Shown: positions 7,916-15,195 of the stretch, piece by piece
How the letters are laid out: each line of letters opens with the position of its first letter
Position numbering within the stretch: position 1 is the first letter of the stretch
DNA from: JAEXNA01 sp041676625
GTDB lineage: Bacteria > Vulcanimicrobiota > Xenobia > Xenobiales > JADMJV01
Length of the DNA stretch: 26,385 nt
Direction of reading: 5' to 3'
Assembly (NCBI GenBank): GCA_041676625.1
Contig: JBAYRN010000080.1
Location: 1-26,385, forward strand
Notes under the pieces: model-generated
The model's database searches: none
What the model saw: only the letters and a program-made list of their open reading frames with translations
What the model was told of the DNA's origin: nothing
Position numbers and translations under genes: made by a program

Positions 7916-7941
7916 TTTTTAGCAGGAAATTTCCTAAAAAA
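7916..7941. promoter_or_regulatory. Palindrome AGGAAATTTCCT flanked by T and A runs
   Basis: AGGAAATTTCCT (7924-7935) is a perfect 12-base palindrome. A T5 run lies just upstream (7916-7920) and an A-rich run just downstream (7936-7941). It lies in the 97-base gap between atoE and sulP. It could be an operator for sulP or part of a weak bidirectional terminator after atoE; the stem is too AT-rich for a strong terminator. Confidence 0.35.
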
Positions 7942-7970
7942 GGTCGGAAGGGCGGACGCAAACGGCGATA

Positions 7971-9671
7971 ATGCCTAATCGAAACCAGAAAGGTGCCCTA
8001 TTGCTCGCACTATTTTCTCCCTTCAAACCAGAGCTGAAATACTGGAAAGGGGATCTTTTCGGAGGTCTCACAATCGGTGTCGTGGCTCTACCGTTGGCCC
8101 TGGCTTTCGGCGTCTCTTCCGGATTGGAGGATGGGGCCAAGGCCGGACTCTACGGATCGATCATTCTGGGTTTCATTGCCGCAATTTTTGGAGGAACCAA
8201 GCCCCAGGTCAGTGGCCCGACCGGCCCACAAACCGTGGTGGCAGCCGGGTTCATCGCCACTTCACCCCACCCGGAGCTGATCTTCGTGGTGGTTCTGCTC
8301 AGCGGACTGCTGCAAATCACTTTCGGAGTGTTACGCCTCGGTCACTATGTCCGCTACATCCCCAGACCGGTGATTTCAGGATTCCTGACCGGGATCGGGG
8401 TGATCATCGTCATGCTCCAGATCCAGCCGATGTTCGGGGTTGATCCCGAGCCGGGAGCTTTGCAGTCCTTACTGGGTCTGCCGGTGGCCGTCGCCAATGC
8501 AAACTCCCACGCTTTAGGGCTGGGTTTGCTCACCGTGGTTCTGGTCTATTTGCTACCCCGGATTTCGAAAGGCATCCCGGCGGCCCTGGTCGCCCTGTTG
8601 GTTGCCACCACCATCTCCGAGTGGATGGGGCTCCAGGTCGAAAAGATCGGAACGCTCCCCACCGGGCTTCCGAGTTTCTCTTTGATGGTGCCCCCCATCG
8701 AGTACCTCCCTCAGGTCTTCGTGGCCGCCATCACCCTCTCCATCCTGGGCGCCCTGGACAGTCTGCTCGGTTCGGTGGTGGTCGACCAGATCACCAACAC
8801 TCGCCACGACAGCGACAAGGAACTGGTCGGTCAGGGCATGGGCAACGCCCTCTGCGGGGTTTTCGGTGGACTGCCCGGGGCCGGAGCCACTATGCGGACC
8901 CTGCTCAACATCCGGGTGGGTGGCCGCACCGGCTTGTCGGGAGTGATCCACGCCCTCGTGCTCCTCATCATTTTGCTGTTCCTGGCCGACTACGCGGCCC
9001 TGATCCCTCTTTCCGTACTGGCCGGTATCCTGGTCACGGTAGGTTTCGGAATCATCGATTACGAGGCCATGAGACTGGTTCCCAAATCTCCCCGGCCCGA
9101 CCAAATCGTCTTGATCCTGGTGCTCACCGTGACCGTACTGGTGGACCTGATCACCGCTGTGCAGTTCGGCTTTATGCTGGCCACCCTGCTGTTTCTCCAA
9201 AACCTCAGCGACCGCGAACTGACCCGTAGCGGCACCCTCACTCCCATGGTCTTGAGTGAGACCCCGGAGTCCCAGGCCTTAGCCGACCGGGTGCAAGTCA
9301 TCCAGGCCGAGGGCGCGATCTTCTTTGGAACCAGTGAGGCCTTTGTTGAGGCCTTTGACGACGACTCGCCGGAGCTTCGAGGCATCATCATCCGGATGTC
9401 CCGGGTACTGGTGATCGATCAGACCGGCGCCTTTGCGTTGCAAGAGTTTGTCAATCGAATGAAGAGACGAAATGTGGCGGTGATCCTGTCCGGGCTGCCG
9501 GAAGCCCCCACCGAGGTGCTGCGCAACCTGGGAGTCATTCCCAACGTGATTCCTGAAGAATCGGTTTATCCGCTCCTGTCCGACGCAGTGGAAGGGCTCA
9601 GTCGACAGATCGCAAGTACCGAAGAAGAAGCCCTAATTCCCCAACCCTACCTTCCGAAAGTGGGAGGCTAG
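7971..9671 (+). CDS. SulP-family anion transporter with STAS domain
   Basis: A 566-residue inner-membrane transporter of the SulP/SLC26 family, carrying inorganic anions such as sulfate or bicarbonate. The transmembrane part (about 25-410) begins with GDLFGGLTIGVVALPLALAFG (27-47) and contains GGTKPQVSGPTGPQTVV (74-90), YIPRPVISGFLTGIG (129-143), ALDSLLGSVVVDQIT (261-275) and GQGMGNALCGVFGGLPGAGA (287-306). The C-terminal STAS domain (about 435-545) has RMSRVLVIDQTGAFAL (475-490); its DQTG replaces the more usual D-x-S/T-G phosphoacceptor-like loop of anti-sigma antagonists. Length and architecture are normal. No clear Shine-Dalgarno precedes ATG 7971. The APC permease gene follows after 5 bases, so the two are probably co-transcribed. 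The sequence does not separate sulfate from bicarbonate transport. Confidence 0.92.
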   Translation: MPNRNQKGALLLALFSPFKPELKYWKGDLFGGLTIGVVALPLALAFGVSSGLEDGAKAGLYGSIILGFIAAIFGGTKPQVSGPTGPQTVVAAGFIATSPHPELIFVVVLLSGLLQITFGVLRLGHYVRYIPRPVISGFLTGIGVIIVMLQIQPMFGVDPEPGALQSLLGLPVAVANANSHALGLGLLTVVLVYLLPRISKGIPAALVALLVATTISEWMGLQVEKIGTLPTGLPSFSLMVPPIEYLPQVFVAAITLSILGALDSLLGSVVVDQITNTRHDSDKELVGQGMGNALCGVFGGLPGAGATMRTLLNIRVGGRTGLSGVIHALVLLIILLFLADYAALIPLSVLAGILVTVGFGIIDYEAMRLVPKSPRPDQIVLILVLTVTVLVDLITAVQFGFMLATLLFLQNLSDRELTRSGTLTPMVLSETPESQALADRVQVIQAEGAIFFGTSEAFVEAFDDDSPELRGIIIRMSRVLVIDQTGAFALQEFVNRMKRRNVAVILSGLPEAPTEVLRNLGVIPNVIPEESVYPLLSDAVEGLSRQIASTEEEALIPQPYLPKVGG

Positions 9672-9676
9672 CTCCT

Positions 9677-11026
9677 ATGAGCGCCGATAAGCTGCGCCGA
9701 AACCTCACCCTGACCGACGCGGTGGGCATCGTGGTGGGCAGCATGATCGGCTCCGGTATCTTTCTAAAGGCCACCGAAATCGCCCAGGTCCTGCCCCGGC
9801 CCTTTTTGATTCTGGGGGCGTGGTTGCTGGCCGGACTCTTGACCCTCGGTGGAGCCCTGGTGCTGGCCGAATTGGGCGCCATGATTCCGGAAGCGGGCGG
9901 ACTCTACGTCTATCTGACTCGGGCCTACAATCCGTTTGTAGGGTTTCTGTTTGGCTGGTCTCTGCTGGCGGTGCTACAGACCGGCTCTATCGCGGGCCTG
10001 GCGGCCGGCTCTATCCAGGTTCTGGGGGTCCTGGCGCCAGGGATTGAGCCCTACTCCTTATGGCTCGGTATTATTCTGATCGTCTTTCTTACCACGGTCA
10101 ACATCGTGAGTCTCAAAGCCGGGGCCAACACCCAGAACTTCCTAACCCTGGTCAAGGTACTCGGTATCTTGATGTTGGTGGGGGGTGCGCTCTTTTTAGG
10201 GGGGGCGACCACCGATAATTTTCAGCCTCAGACTACTGACCTCTTAGGTTTGAGCCTGCTGGGAGCCTTCGGGCTCTGCGTCTCCAAGGCGTTGTGGGCC
10301 TACGACGGCTGGGTCAATCTAGGTTTTATGACCGGTGAGCTCAAAAGTCCGGAGCGAAACCTTCCCCGGGCCATCGGCTACGGTATCGCCTTCGTGGTGG
10401 GGGTTTATCTCCTGACCAACGCCGCCTACCATCTGGTGCTTCCCATGGAAACGGTTCAAAATTCTCCCTCGGTGGCGGTGGAAGTGGCCAAGAGACTGAT
10501 GGGAAGCCCGGGCACACTGGCCATGAGTTTCCTTACCTTCATCTCTATGGCAGGCGCACTCAACAGTTCGATCCTATCAGCTCCGCGGGTCTACTACGCC
10601 ATGGCCAAGGAAGGCAAGTTCTTTCCTCAGGTTGGAGCGGTCCATCCCAAATTTAAGACCCCCTACATCGCCCTGATCATCCAGAGCACCTGGGCCATCT
10701 GTCTGCTGTTCTGGTGGGGCAAGTTTTCCACCCTGACCGACAACGTGGTCTTCGTTTTCTGGATCTTCTACGCCCTGGGGGCGGGCGCTGTGATCCGCCT
10801 GCGCTACCTCATGCCGGATGCCGAGCGCCCCTATCGCTCGGTGGGTTACCCCTGGGTGCCGATCCTGTTCATCCTGGCCGCGATCGGCCTTACCGCCAAC
10901 ACCCTGGTGCAGGCTCCCGTGCAGAGCGCCCAGGCTCTCTTTCTGGTGGTGACCGGAGTGCTGGTCTATCCGTTCTTCTCCCGAAACCAGCCCCTCGAGA
11001 CCAAATCCGAAGAGCCCGAAGAGTAA
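9677..11026 (+). CDS. APC-superfamily amino-acid permease
   Basis: A 449-residue, about 12-helix permease of the amino acid-polyamine-organocation family, exchanging or importing amino acids across the inner membrane. The unwound helix-1 motif GSMIGSGIF (21-29) is the classic backbone substrate-binding loop, preceded by LTLTDAVGIVV. PEAGGLYVYLTRAYNPFVGFLFGW marks helices 2-3, and SKALWAYDGWVNLGFMTGELKSPERNLPRA the helix 6 to loop 6-7 region, closest to the LAT/SteT-type branch. The C-terminus is a hydrophilic acidic tail (KSEEPEE). The start is set by GGGAGG 9 bases upstream, which lies within the sulP end; the gap to the sulP stop is 5 bases. Which amino acid is transported cannot be told. 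Confidence 0.92.
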   Translation: MSADKLRRNLTLTDAVGIVVGSMIGSGIFLKATEIAQVLPRPFLILGAWLLAGLLTLGGALVLAELGAMIPEAGGLYVYLTRAYNPFVGFLFGWSLLAVLQTGSIAGLAAGSIQVLGVLAPGIEPYSLWLGIILIVFLTTVNIVSLKAGANTQNFLTLVKVLGILMLVGGALFLGGATTDNFQPQTTDLLGLSLLGAFGLCVSKALWAYDGWVNLGFMTGELKSPERNLPRAIGYGIAFVVGVYLLTNAAYHLVLPMETVQNSPSVAVEVAKRLMGSPGTLAMSFLTFISMAGALNSSILSAPRVYYAMAKEGKFFPQVGAVHPKFKTPYIALIIQSTWAICLLFWWGKFSTLTDNVVFVFWIFYALGAGAVIRLRYLMPDAERPYRSVGYPWVPILFILAAIGLTANTLVQAPVQSAQALFLVVTGVLVYPFFSRNQPLETKSEEPEE

Positions 11027-11040
11027 CAGCCCAAAGCGTA

Positions 11041-11066
11041 CGCAAGGGCATTCGGCCTGTCTTGCG
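11041..11066 (+). terminator. Stem-loop between APC permease and nucleoside transporter
   Basis: CGCAAG (11041-11046) pairs perfectly with CTTGCG (11061-11066) around a 14-base loop, and an adjacent 8-base palindrome GCGTACGC (11036-11043) overlaps the left arm. A T4 run follows 15 bases later, too far for a classical intrinsic terminator. An RNA-processing or attenuator hairpin is possible. Confidence 0.3.
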
Positions 11067-11103
11067 AATTGTCGGCCAAACGTTTTGACCTGAGGGGTTT
11101 TTT

Positions 11104-12339
11104 ATGCGCTTTGTCGGCATTCTAGGGATATTGGCCATTCTGGGGATCGCTTATGCGATGTCTACAGACCGTAAGGCCATCAAGCCAAAACTGGTCGCCT
11201 GGGGACTGGGAATTCAGTTTGGCTTGGCGCTCTTCATCCTGAAGACCCCTGTGGGGCAGGGTATCTTCAAGGCACTGGGAGATATCGTCTCCAAGATTCT
11301 CCACTACTCCGACGATGGCGCGGCCTTTGTTTTCGGTAGTCTGGTCACCGATCTCGACACCTTTGGCTTCATCTTCGCTTTCAAGGTTTTACCCGCCATC
11401 ATCTTTGTAGGGGCGCTGATGAACATCGCTTACTATCTGGGGATCATGCAGTTCGTGGTGAGTATGGTGGCAAAGCTCATGGTCAAAACCCTGGGGACCT
11501 CCGGGGCGGAGAGTCTCTCGGCCGTGGGCACGGTCTTCGTGGGGCAGTCCGAGGCCCCGCTCTTGATCAAGCCGTACATCCCGGAAATGACCAAATCCGA
11601 ACTCATGGCGATCATGACGGGCGGAATGGCCACCATCGCCGGTTCGGTCATGGCAGCCTACATCGGCATGCTGGGTGATGAATGGGCACCCCACCTACTG
11701 GCAGCCTCCATCATGGGCGCCCCGGCGGGGCTGGTACTGGCCAAGATCATGGTCCCCGAGACTGAAGAGCCGAAGACCCAGGGCGAAGTCAAGATGGAGG
11801 TAGAAAAGACCGAATCTTCGGTGGTCGAGGCCGCGGCAAAGGGTGCCCTCGACGGTATGCATCTGGCCTTCATCGTGGGGGCCCTCTTGATCGCCTTCAT
11901 CGCCCTCATCGCTCTCATCAACGGGGTCCTCGGCCTGATCCCGACCGGTGAAGGAGAGCCTCTCTCCATGCAACTGATCCTGGGCTACCTCTTCTCGCCC
12001 CTCACCTTCTTGATGGGCGTGCCCATGGAAGACGTGCGGACGGTGGGTTCCCTGATCGGACAGAAGATCGTGCTCAACGAGTTCGTGGCTTACTCCGAGC
12101 TCTCCAACATCATCAAGGGACAACTGGGGGCGATCACCCTGACTCCCAAAGCCACCACCATCGCCACCTTTGCCCTGTGTGGGTTTGCCAACTTCAGCTC
12201 CATCGCCATCAACATCGGCTGCATCGGCGGGATCGCTCCCGAGCGCCGGGGAGAGTTGGGAATCCTGGGCCCCCGCGCCATGCTGGCCGGAGCCCTGGCC
12301 TCCTGCCTGACCGCCACCGTGGCCGGACTGCTTATCTAA
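11104..12339 (+). CDS. Concentrative nucleoside transporter (NupC/CNT family)
   Basis: A 411-residue CNT-family symporter that imports nucleosides with H+ or Na+. Family motifs are clear: GTSGAESLSAVGTVFVGQSE (131-150), APLLIKPY (151-158), the re-entrant-loop LNEFVAYSEL (324-333) and CGFANFSSIAINIG (359-372). Residues corresponding to the nucleoside site described for bacterial CNTs (Gln/Glu in GQSE, Asn/Glu in NEF, Asn and Ser in NFSS) are all present, so activity is likely. A charged KTQGEVKMEVEKTES segment (about 224-238) sits in a cytoplasmic loop. ATG 11104 is preceded by GAGGGG six bases upstream. Its 3' end overlaps the convergent GMC oxidoreductase by 8 bases, and no terminator is seen between them. 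Coupling ion and base preference are not determined. Confidence 0.93.
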   Translation: MRFVGILGILAILGIAYAMSTDRKAIKPKLVAWGLGIQFGLALFILKTPVGQGIFKALGDIVSKILHYSDDGAAFVFGSLVTDLDTFGFIFAFKVLPAIIFVGALMNIAYYLGIMQFVVSMVAKLMVKTLGTSGAESLSAVGTVFVGQSEAPLLIKPYIPEMTKSELMAIMTGGMATIAGSVMAAYIGMLGDEWAPHLLAASIMGAPAGLVLAKIMVPETEEPKTQGEVKMEVEKTESSVVEAAAKGALDGMHLAFIVGALLIAFIALIALINGVLGLIPTGEGEPLSMQLILGYLFSPLTFLMGVPMEDVRTVGSLIGQKIVLNEFVAYSELSNIIKGQLGAITLTPKATTIATFALCGFANFSSIAINIGCIGGIAPERRGELGILGPRAMLAGALASCLTATVAGLLI

Positions 12340-13873
12340 GCTTAGAGAGAGCCCGCTCGGCCAGGGCGGTGATGGTCAGGGACGGATTAACCCCGGGGTT
12401 GGCGGAGACAGCGGCTCCGTCCACCACGTAGAGCCCCGGATAACCGTGGACTTGATGGTCCGGGTCTATGACCCCCTCCTGCTCGTTTGCCCCCATGCAG
12501 CAGCCTCCTAGAATGTGAGCGGTGGTGGGGATCCCGAAGAGGGTTTCGGTGACCAGGCTCTGGGCGAAGCCGTCCACTTCCTTGCAGTAGGCCCGGGCCA
12601 ACTCGGTGGCTTCAGGGATGAAGTTGGCGGGCGCGGGACCGTCCGAGAGTTCGGAGGTCAGGCCCCTTCGAAAGCCGCTCATGACCGAACGACCCAGCTT
12701 CAGGCGCAGATGGCTGTCCAGGGTGCGCATGTAGAGCAGGGTGGTGGTCCTTCGGGCGTGCTCGGTCTTGAAAACCGTGCGCAAGAAAGCCAGGGGTCGG
12801 GTGAAAAGGATCCGCGCCACCTGGGCGAGGCGCAACCAGGTGGTCTCTCCGGGCACGTGGGGCGCGGCCAAAAAACGAAAGAAATCTGACCCGGGGGGAT
12901 AGCGGCAGGGTTCGATATGGGAATGCTCGTCGGTCTGCAGAATGGAACCGATGGCAACTCCCTGGGAGAAATCCAGATCCTCCCGATTGGAAACCACCCC
13001 GATCAGCGATTCGGAGTTGGTGCGGACAAAGTTTCCCAACTGGGGGCTTAGCCTCGGCAGGCCCTCCGCACTCTCCCGCAACTTCAAAAGAAGAGGAACG
13101 GTACCCAGGACTCCCCCACTGAGAAAAACCCGATCAGCGACAAACTCCTGCCGGCCTGCCACCACCCTAAAGCCTGACTCCAGCGGCTGGATCCAGTCGA
13201 CTTCAGTTTCTGCCTTGATGGTGGCCCCCAGACCTTCGGCCAGGTATAGGTAGTTCTTGTCCAGACTGTTCTTGGCGTTGTATCGACAACCCAGCATACA
13301 ACCGCCGCAGCCGATGCAGCCGGTACGGGTGGGGCCTCTGCCGTTGAAAAAGGGATCCTCCACGGTCACTCCCCTTTCCCCGAAATAGACGCCCACCGGA
13401 TTCATGGCGTAGTCCGCTTCCCGGCCCAGCGTCCGGGCCACCCCAAGCAAAGCGTGGTCGGCGTCGGCCGGGAGTTGGTTCAAGCGGGCCCCCAGCATCT
13501 TCTGAGCGGTCTTGTAGTGGGGTTCAAGTTCGGTCTTCCAGTCGGCCAGGTGAGACCAGCTCCGGTTTTGGAAGTAGCCCTCTGAAGGCACCGGCAAAGT
13601 GTTTGCGTAGACCAACGAGCCGCCACCCACCCCCACCCCGGAGAGCGCCGTGAGGTGAGGTAGAAAGGTCATGGCAAAGGGTCCGTGGCAGCCCAGACCG
13701 GGTATCCATAGCCAGCGACGAAGCTCTCGATTGGTTCGGGGGAAGTCTTCCGCTTCGAAGCGGCGGCCCTTTTCCAACACCAGCACCCGGTAGCCCTTCT
13801 CGGCCAGGCGCAAGGCGCTCACGCTCCCCCCGAAGCCAGAACCGATCACGATGGCGTCCCACCTCTCCCCCAC
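12332..13873 (-). CDS. GMC-family FAD oxidoreductase with Cys cluster
   Basis: A 513-residue flavoenzyme of the glucose-methanol-choline oxidoreductase family, in the branch often labelled cholesterol-oxidase-like. The FAD Rossmann motif GSGFGG (11-16) and VLVLEKGRRF (31-40) open the protein; GVGVGGGSLVYANTLPVP (79-96) is the second flavin motif. The C-terminal GMC domain has HILGGCCMGA (453-462), PGLYVVDGAAV (479-489) and NPGVNPSLT (492-500) with the catalytic His/Asn region. CIGCGGCMLGC (186-196) is a CxxCxxCxxxC arrangement, as in [4Fe-4S] ferredoxins, followed by AKNSLDKNYL. Start GTG 13873 overlaps the last base of the upstream symporter stop (TAGTG), with GGAAGAG in front, so translation is probably coupled. 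The open frame extends to 13978 but would add about 35 unconserved residues. The substrate is unknown, and a steroid substrate is not supported by context. Confidence 0.9.
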   Translation of the reverse strand: MGERWDAIVIGSGFGGSVSALRLAEKGYRVLVLEKGRRFEAEDFPRTNRELRRWLWIPGLGCHGPFAMTFLPHLTALSGVGVGGGSLVYANTLPVPSEGYFQNRSWSHLADWKTELEPHYKTAQKMLGARLNQLPADADHALLGVARTLGREADYAMNPVGVYFGERGVTVEDPFFNGRGPTRTGCIGCGGCMLGCRYNAKNSLDKNYLYLAEGLGATIKAETEVDWIQPLESGFRVVAGRQEFVADRVFLSGGVLGTVPLLLKLRESAEGLPRLSPQLGNFVRTNSESLIGVVSNREDLDFSQGVAIGSILQTDEHSHIEPCRYPPGSDFFRFLAAPHVPGETTWLRLAQVARILFTRPLAFLRTVFKTEHARRTTTLLYMRTLDSHLRLKLGRSVMSGFRRGLTSELSDGPAPANFIPEATELARAYCKEVDGFAQSLVTETLFGIPTTAHILGGCCMGANEQEGVIDPDHQVHGYPGLYVVDGAAVSANPGVNPSLTITALAERALSKLR

Positions 13874-15177
13874 TAGTGCTCTTCTTCCTGTCCTTTCGAA
13901 CCGGTGGCGTCCAGGGCGATCGCCACCACCATATCGCTCAAGACGTTGACCCCGGAACGGCAGCGGGCGATCAGCCACTCCACCGGAAGGATCAAGGGGA
14001 TCAGCGTGGCCACGAGTGCCTCCGGCAAGCCCGCCGAGGTGAGAACCAGAGGAAGCACGATGAGCCCTGCTTCAGGGATCCCGGCGATCCCAACGCTTGC
14101 CATCAAGGACGCCAGGAGGATACCGATCTGAGCCTGCAGCCCCAGGTCCCAGCCCACCGCCTGGGCCAGGAAGAGGGCCGTCATGGCCTCGTACAGAGTG
14201 ATCCCGTCGTTGTTCAGGTTGGTTCCCACGCAGGCAGCCAGGCGCGCCGACTTGTCGCTCACCCCCATGTTGTCTCGCAGGCACTGAAGGGTCACCGGTA
14301 CCGTGGCCAGCGAACTGTTGCAGGACAGACCCGTAAAGACCGCATCGGCGCCCCCTCCCAGGTAGACCTGGGGGCTCTTGCCGCCGTAGAAGTAGGCCAC
14401 CGCCGGGTAGTATAGCAAGGCGTGAATGCTCAGCCCCGCCAGGATGGTGACCAGATAGACCCCCAGGATCTGAAACACGTGAAGCCCCGTTGAACCCACC
14501 ACCTGGGCCACCAGACCAAAAACCGCCAGCGGTACCATGCGAGTCACCCACTCGAGCATGAGCATGAGCACATCCAGCGTGCTCTCCACGAACCGCTCCA
14601 CGGTGTCGATGCTGAGCGTTCCTTCGCTCTCTTGTTTGCGCCTCACCGCCCGTAAGGCAGCCCCTCCCATGAGCCCGCACAACACGATCGTGGCCACGTT
14701 GTTGCTGAGAAACGGCTCGACCAAACTGGAAGGGACATAGCGCGTGAGGTTCTCGATAGGGCTAAGCGAGATCTCCTCACCGGGTTGGCGAAGCTCACCC
14801 GCTCCCACCTCCAGTTTCAGCGTCTCCATGTGGTCCCGCCAGGAGTGGCCGGGCTTGAACACGTTCAGGATGGTCAAACCGATCAAAAAGGCCACGCTCA
14901 GGTTGACCATGCAGATGCTGATCAGGCGAACCCCGTCCCGACCCTGAATGTGGGTCTTCACGAAGGCGTCCAGGATTGCGAATAAGATCAAAGGGGCAGC
15001 CAGCGTTTTGAGCAACCGGATGACCAGCATTCCGATTACCCCCAGGTCTTTAGTATGGATCCCGGCGATGATGCTTCCGTCTTTAAAAATCACCCCTACC
15101 AGGCAGCCCAGAACCATGGCTATGAGCACCTGCAGATAGAGGGGCAGGCGTTTTGAAGTCTTTACCGGTGCTGTCAC
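13873..15177 (-). CDS. DAACS (SLC1-like) carboxylate symporter, atypical site
   Basis: A 434-residue member of the dicarboxylate/amino acid:cation symporter family, importing acidic solutes with Na+ or H+. The HP1 region is GLSCNSSLATVPVTLQCLRD (283-302), helix 7 has NNDGITLYEA (322-331), HP2 has GIPEAGLIVLPLVLTSAGLP (366-385) and helix 8 has RCRSGVNVLSD (405-415). The CLRDN, ITLYEA and GIPEAG text is closer to eukaryotic EAAT/SLC1 proteins than to GltP. Against the archaeal GltPh template, the NMDGT motif is replaced by NNDGI, and the helix-8 Asp that binds the substrate amino group is Ala (404), while the carboxylate-binding Arg (407) is kept. A non-amino dicarboxylate is therefore plausible (inference). 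Start is GTG 15177, 18 bases after the second DAACS gene; the 3' end overlaps the GMC gene by one base. Confidence 0.9.
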   Translation of the reverse strand: MTAPVKTSKRLPLYLQVLIAMVLGCLVGVIFKDGSIIAGIHTKDLGVIGMLVIRLLKTLAAPLILFAILDAFVKTHIQGRDGVRLISICMVNLSVAFLIGLTILNVFKPGHSWRDHMETLKLEVGAGELRQPGEEISLSPIENLTRYVPSSLVEPFLSNNVATIVLCGLMGGAALRAVRRKQESEGTLSIDTVERFVESTLDVLMLMLEWVTRMVPLAVFGLVAQVVGSTGLHVFQILGVYLVTILAGLSIHALLYYPAVAYFYGGKSPQVYLGGGADAVFTGLSCNSSLATVPVTLQCLRDNMGVSDKSARLAACVGTNLNNDGITLYEAMTALFLAQAVGWDLGLQAQIGILLASLMASVGIAGIPEAGLIVLPLVLTSAGLPEALVATLIPLILPVEWLIARCRSGVNVLSDMVVAIALDATGSKGQEEEH

Positions 15178-15195
15178 AAAACCACGATTCTGCAG

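Noticed and set aside
11027..11103. Purine riboswitch ahead of the nucleoside transporter
   Set aside because: The gap is only 77 bases and shows one simple stem-loop; the conserved three-way-junction bases of purine riboswitches were not found.
12332..13873. Naming the GMC enzyme cholesterol oxidase
   Set aside because: The resemblance is to a broad branch of the family; no steroid genes lie nearby, and the operon context is carboxylate transport.
13874..13978. N-terminal extension of the GMC oxidoreductase
   Set aside because: The added Arg-rich residues precede the Rossmann motif without family resemblance and overlap the symporter; TAGTG coupling at 13873 is a better start.
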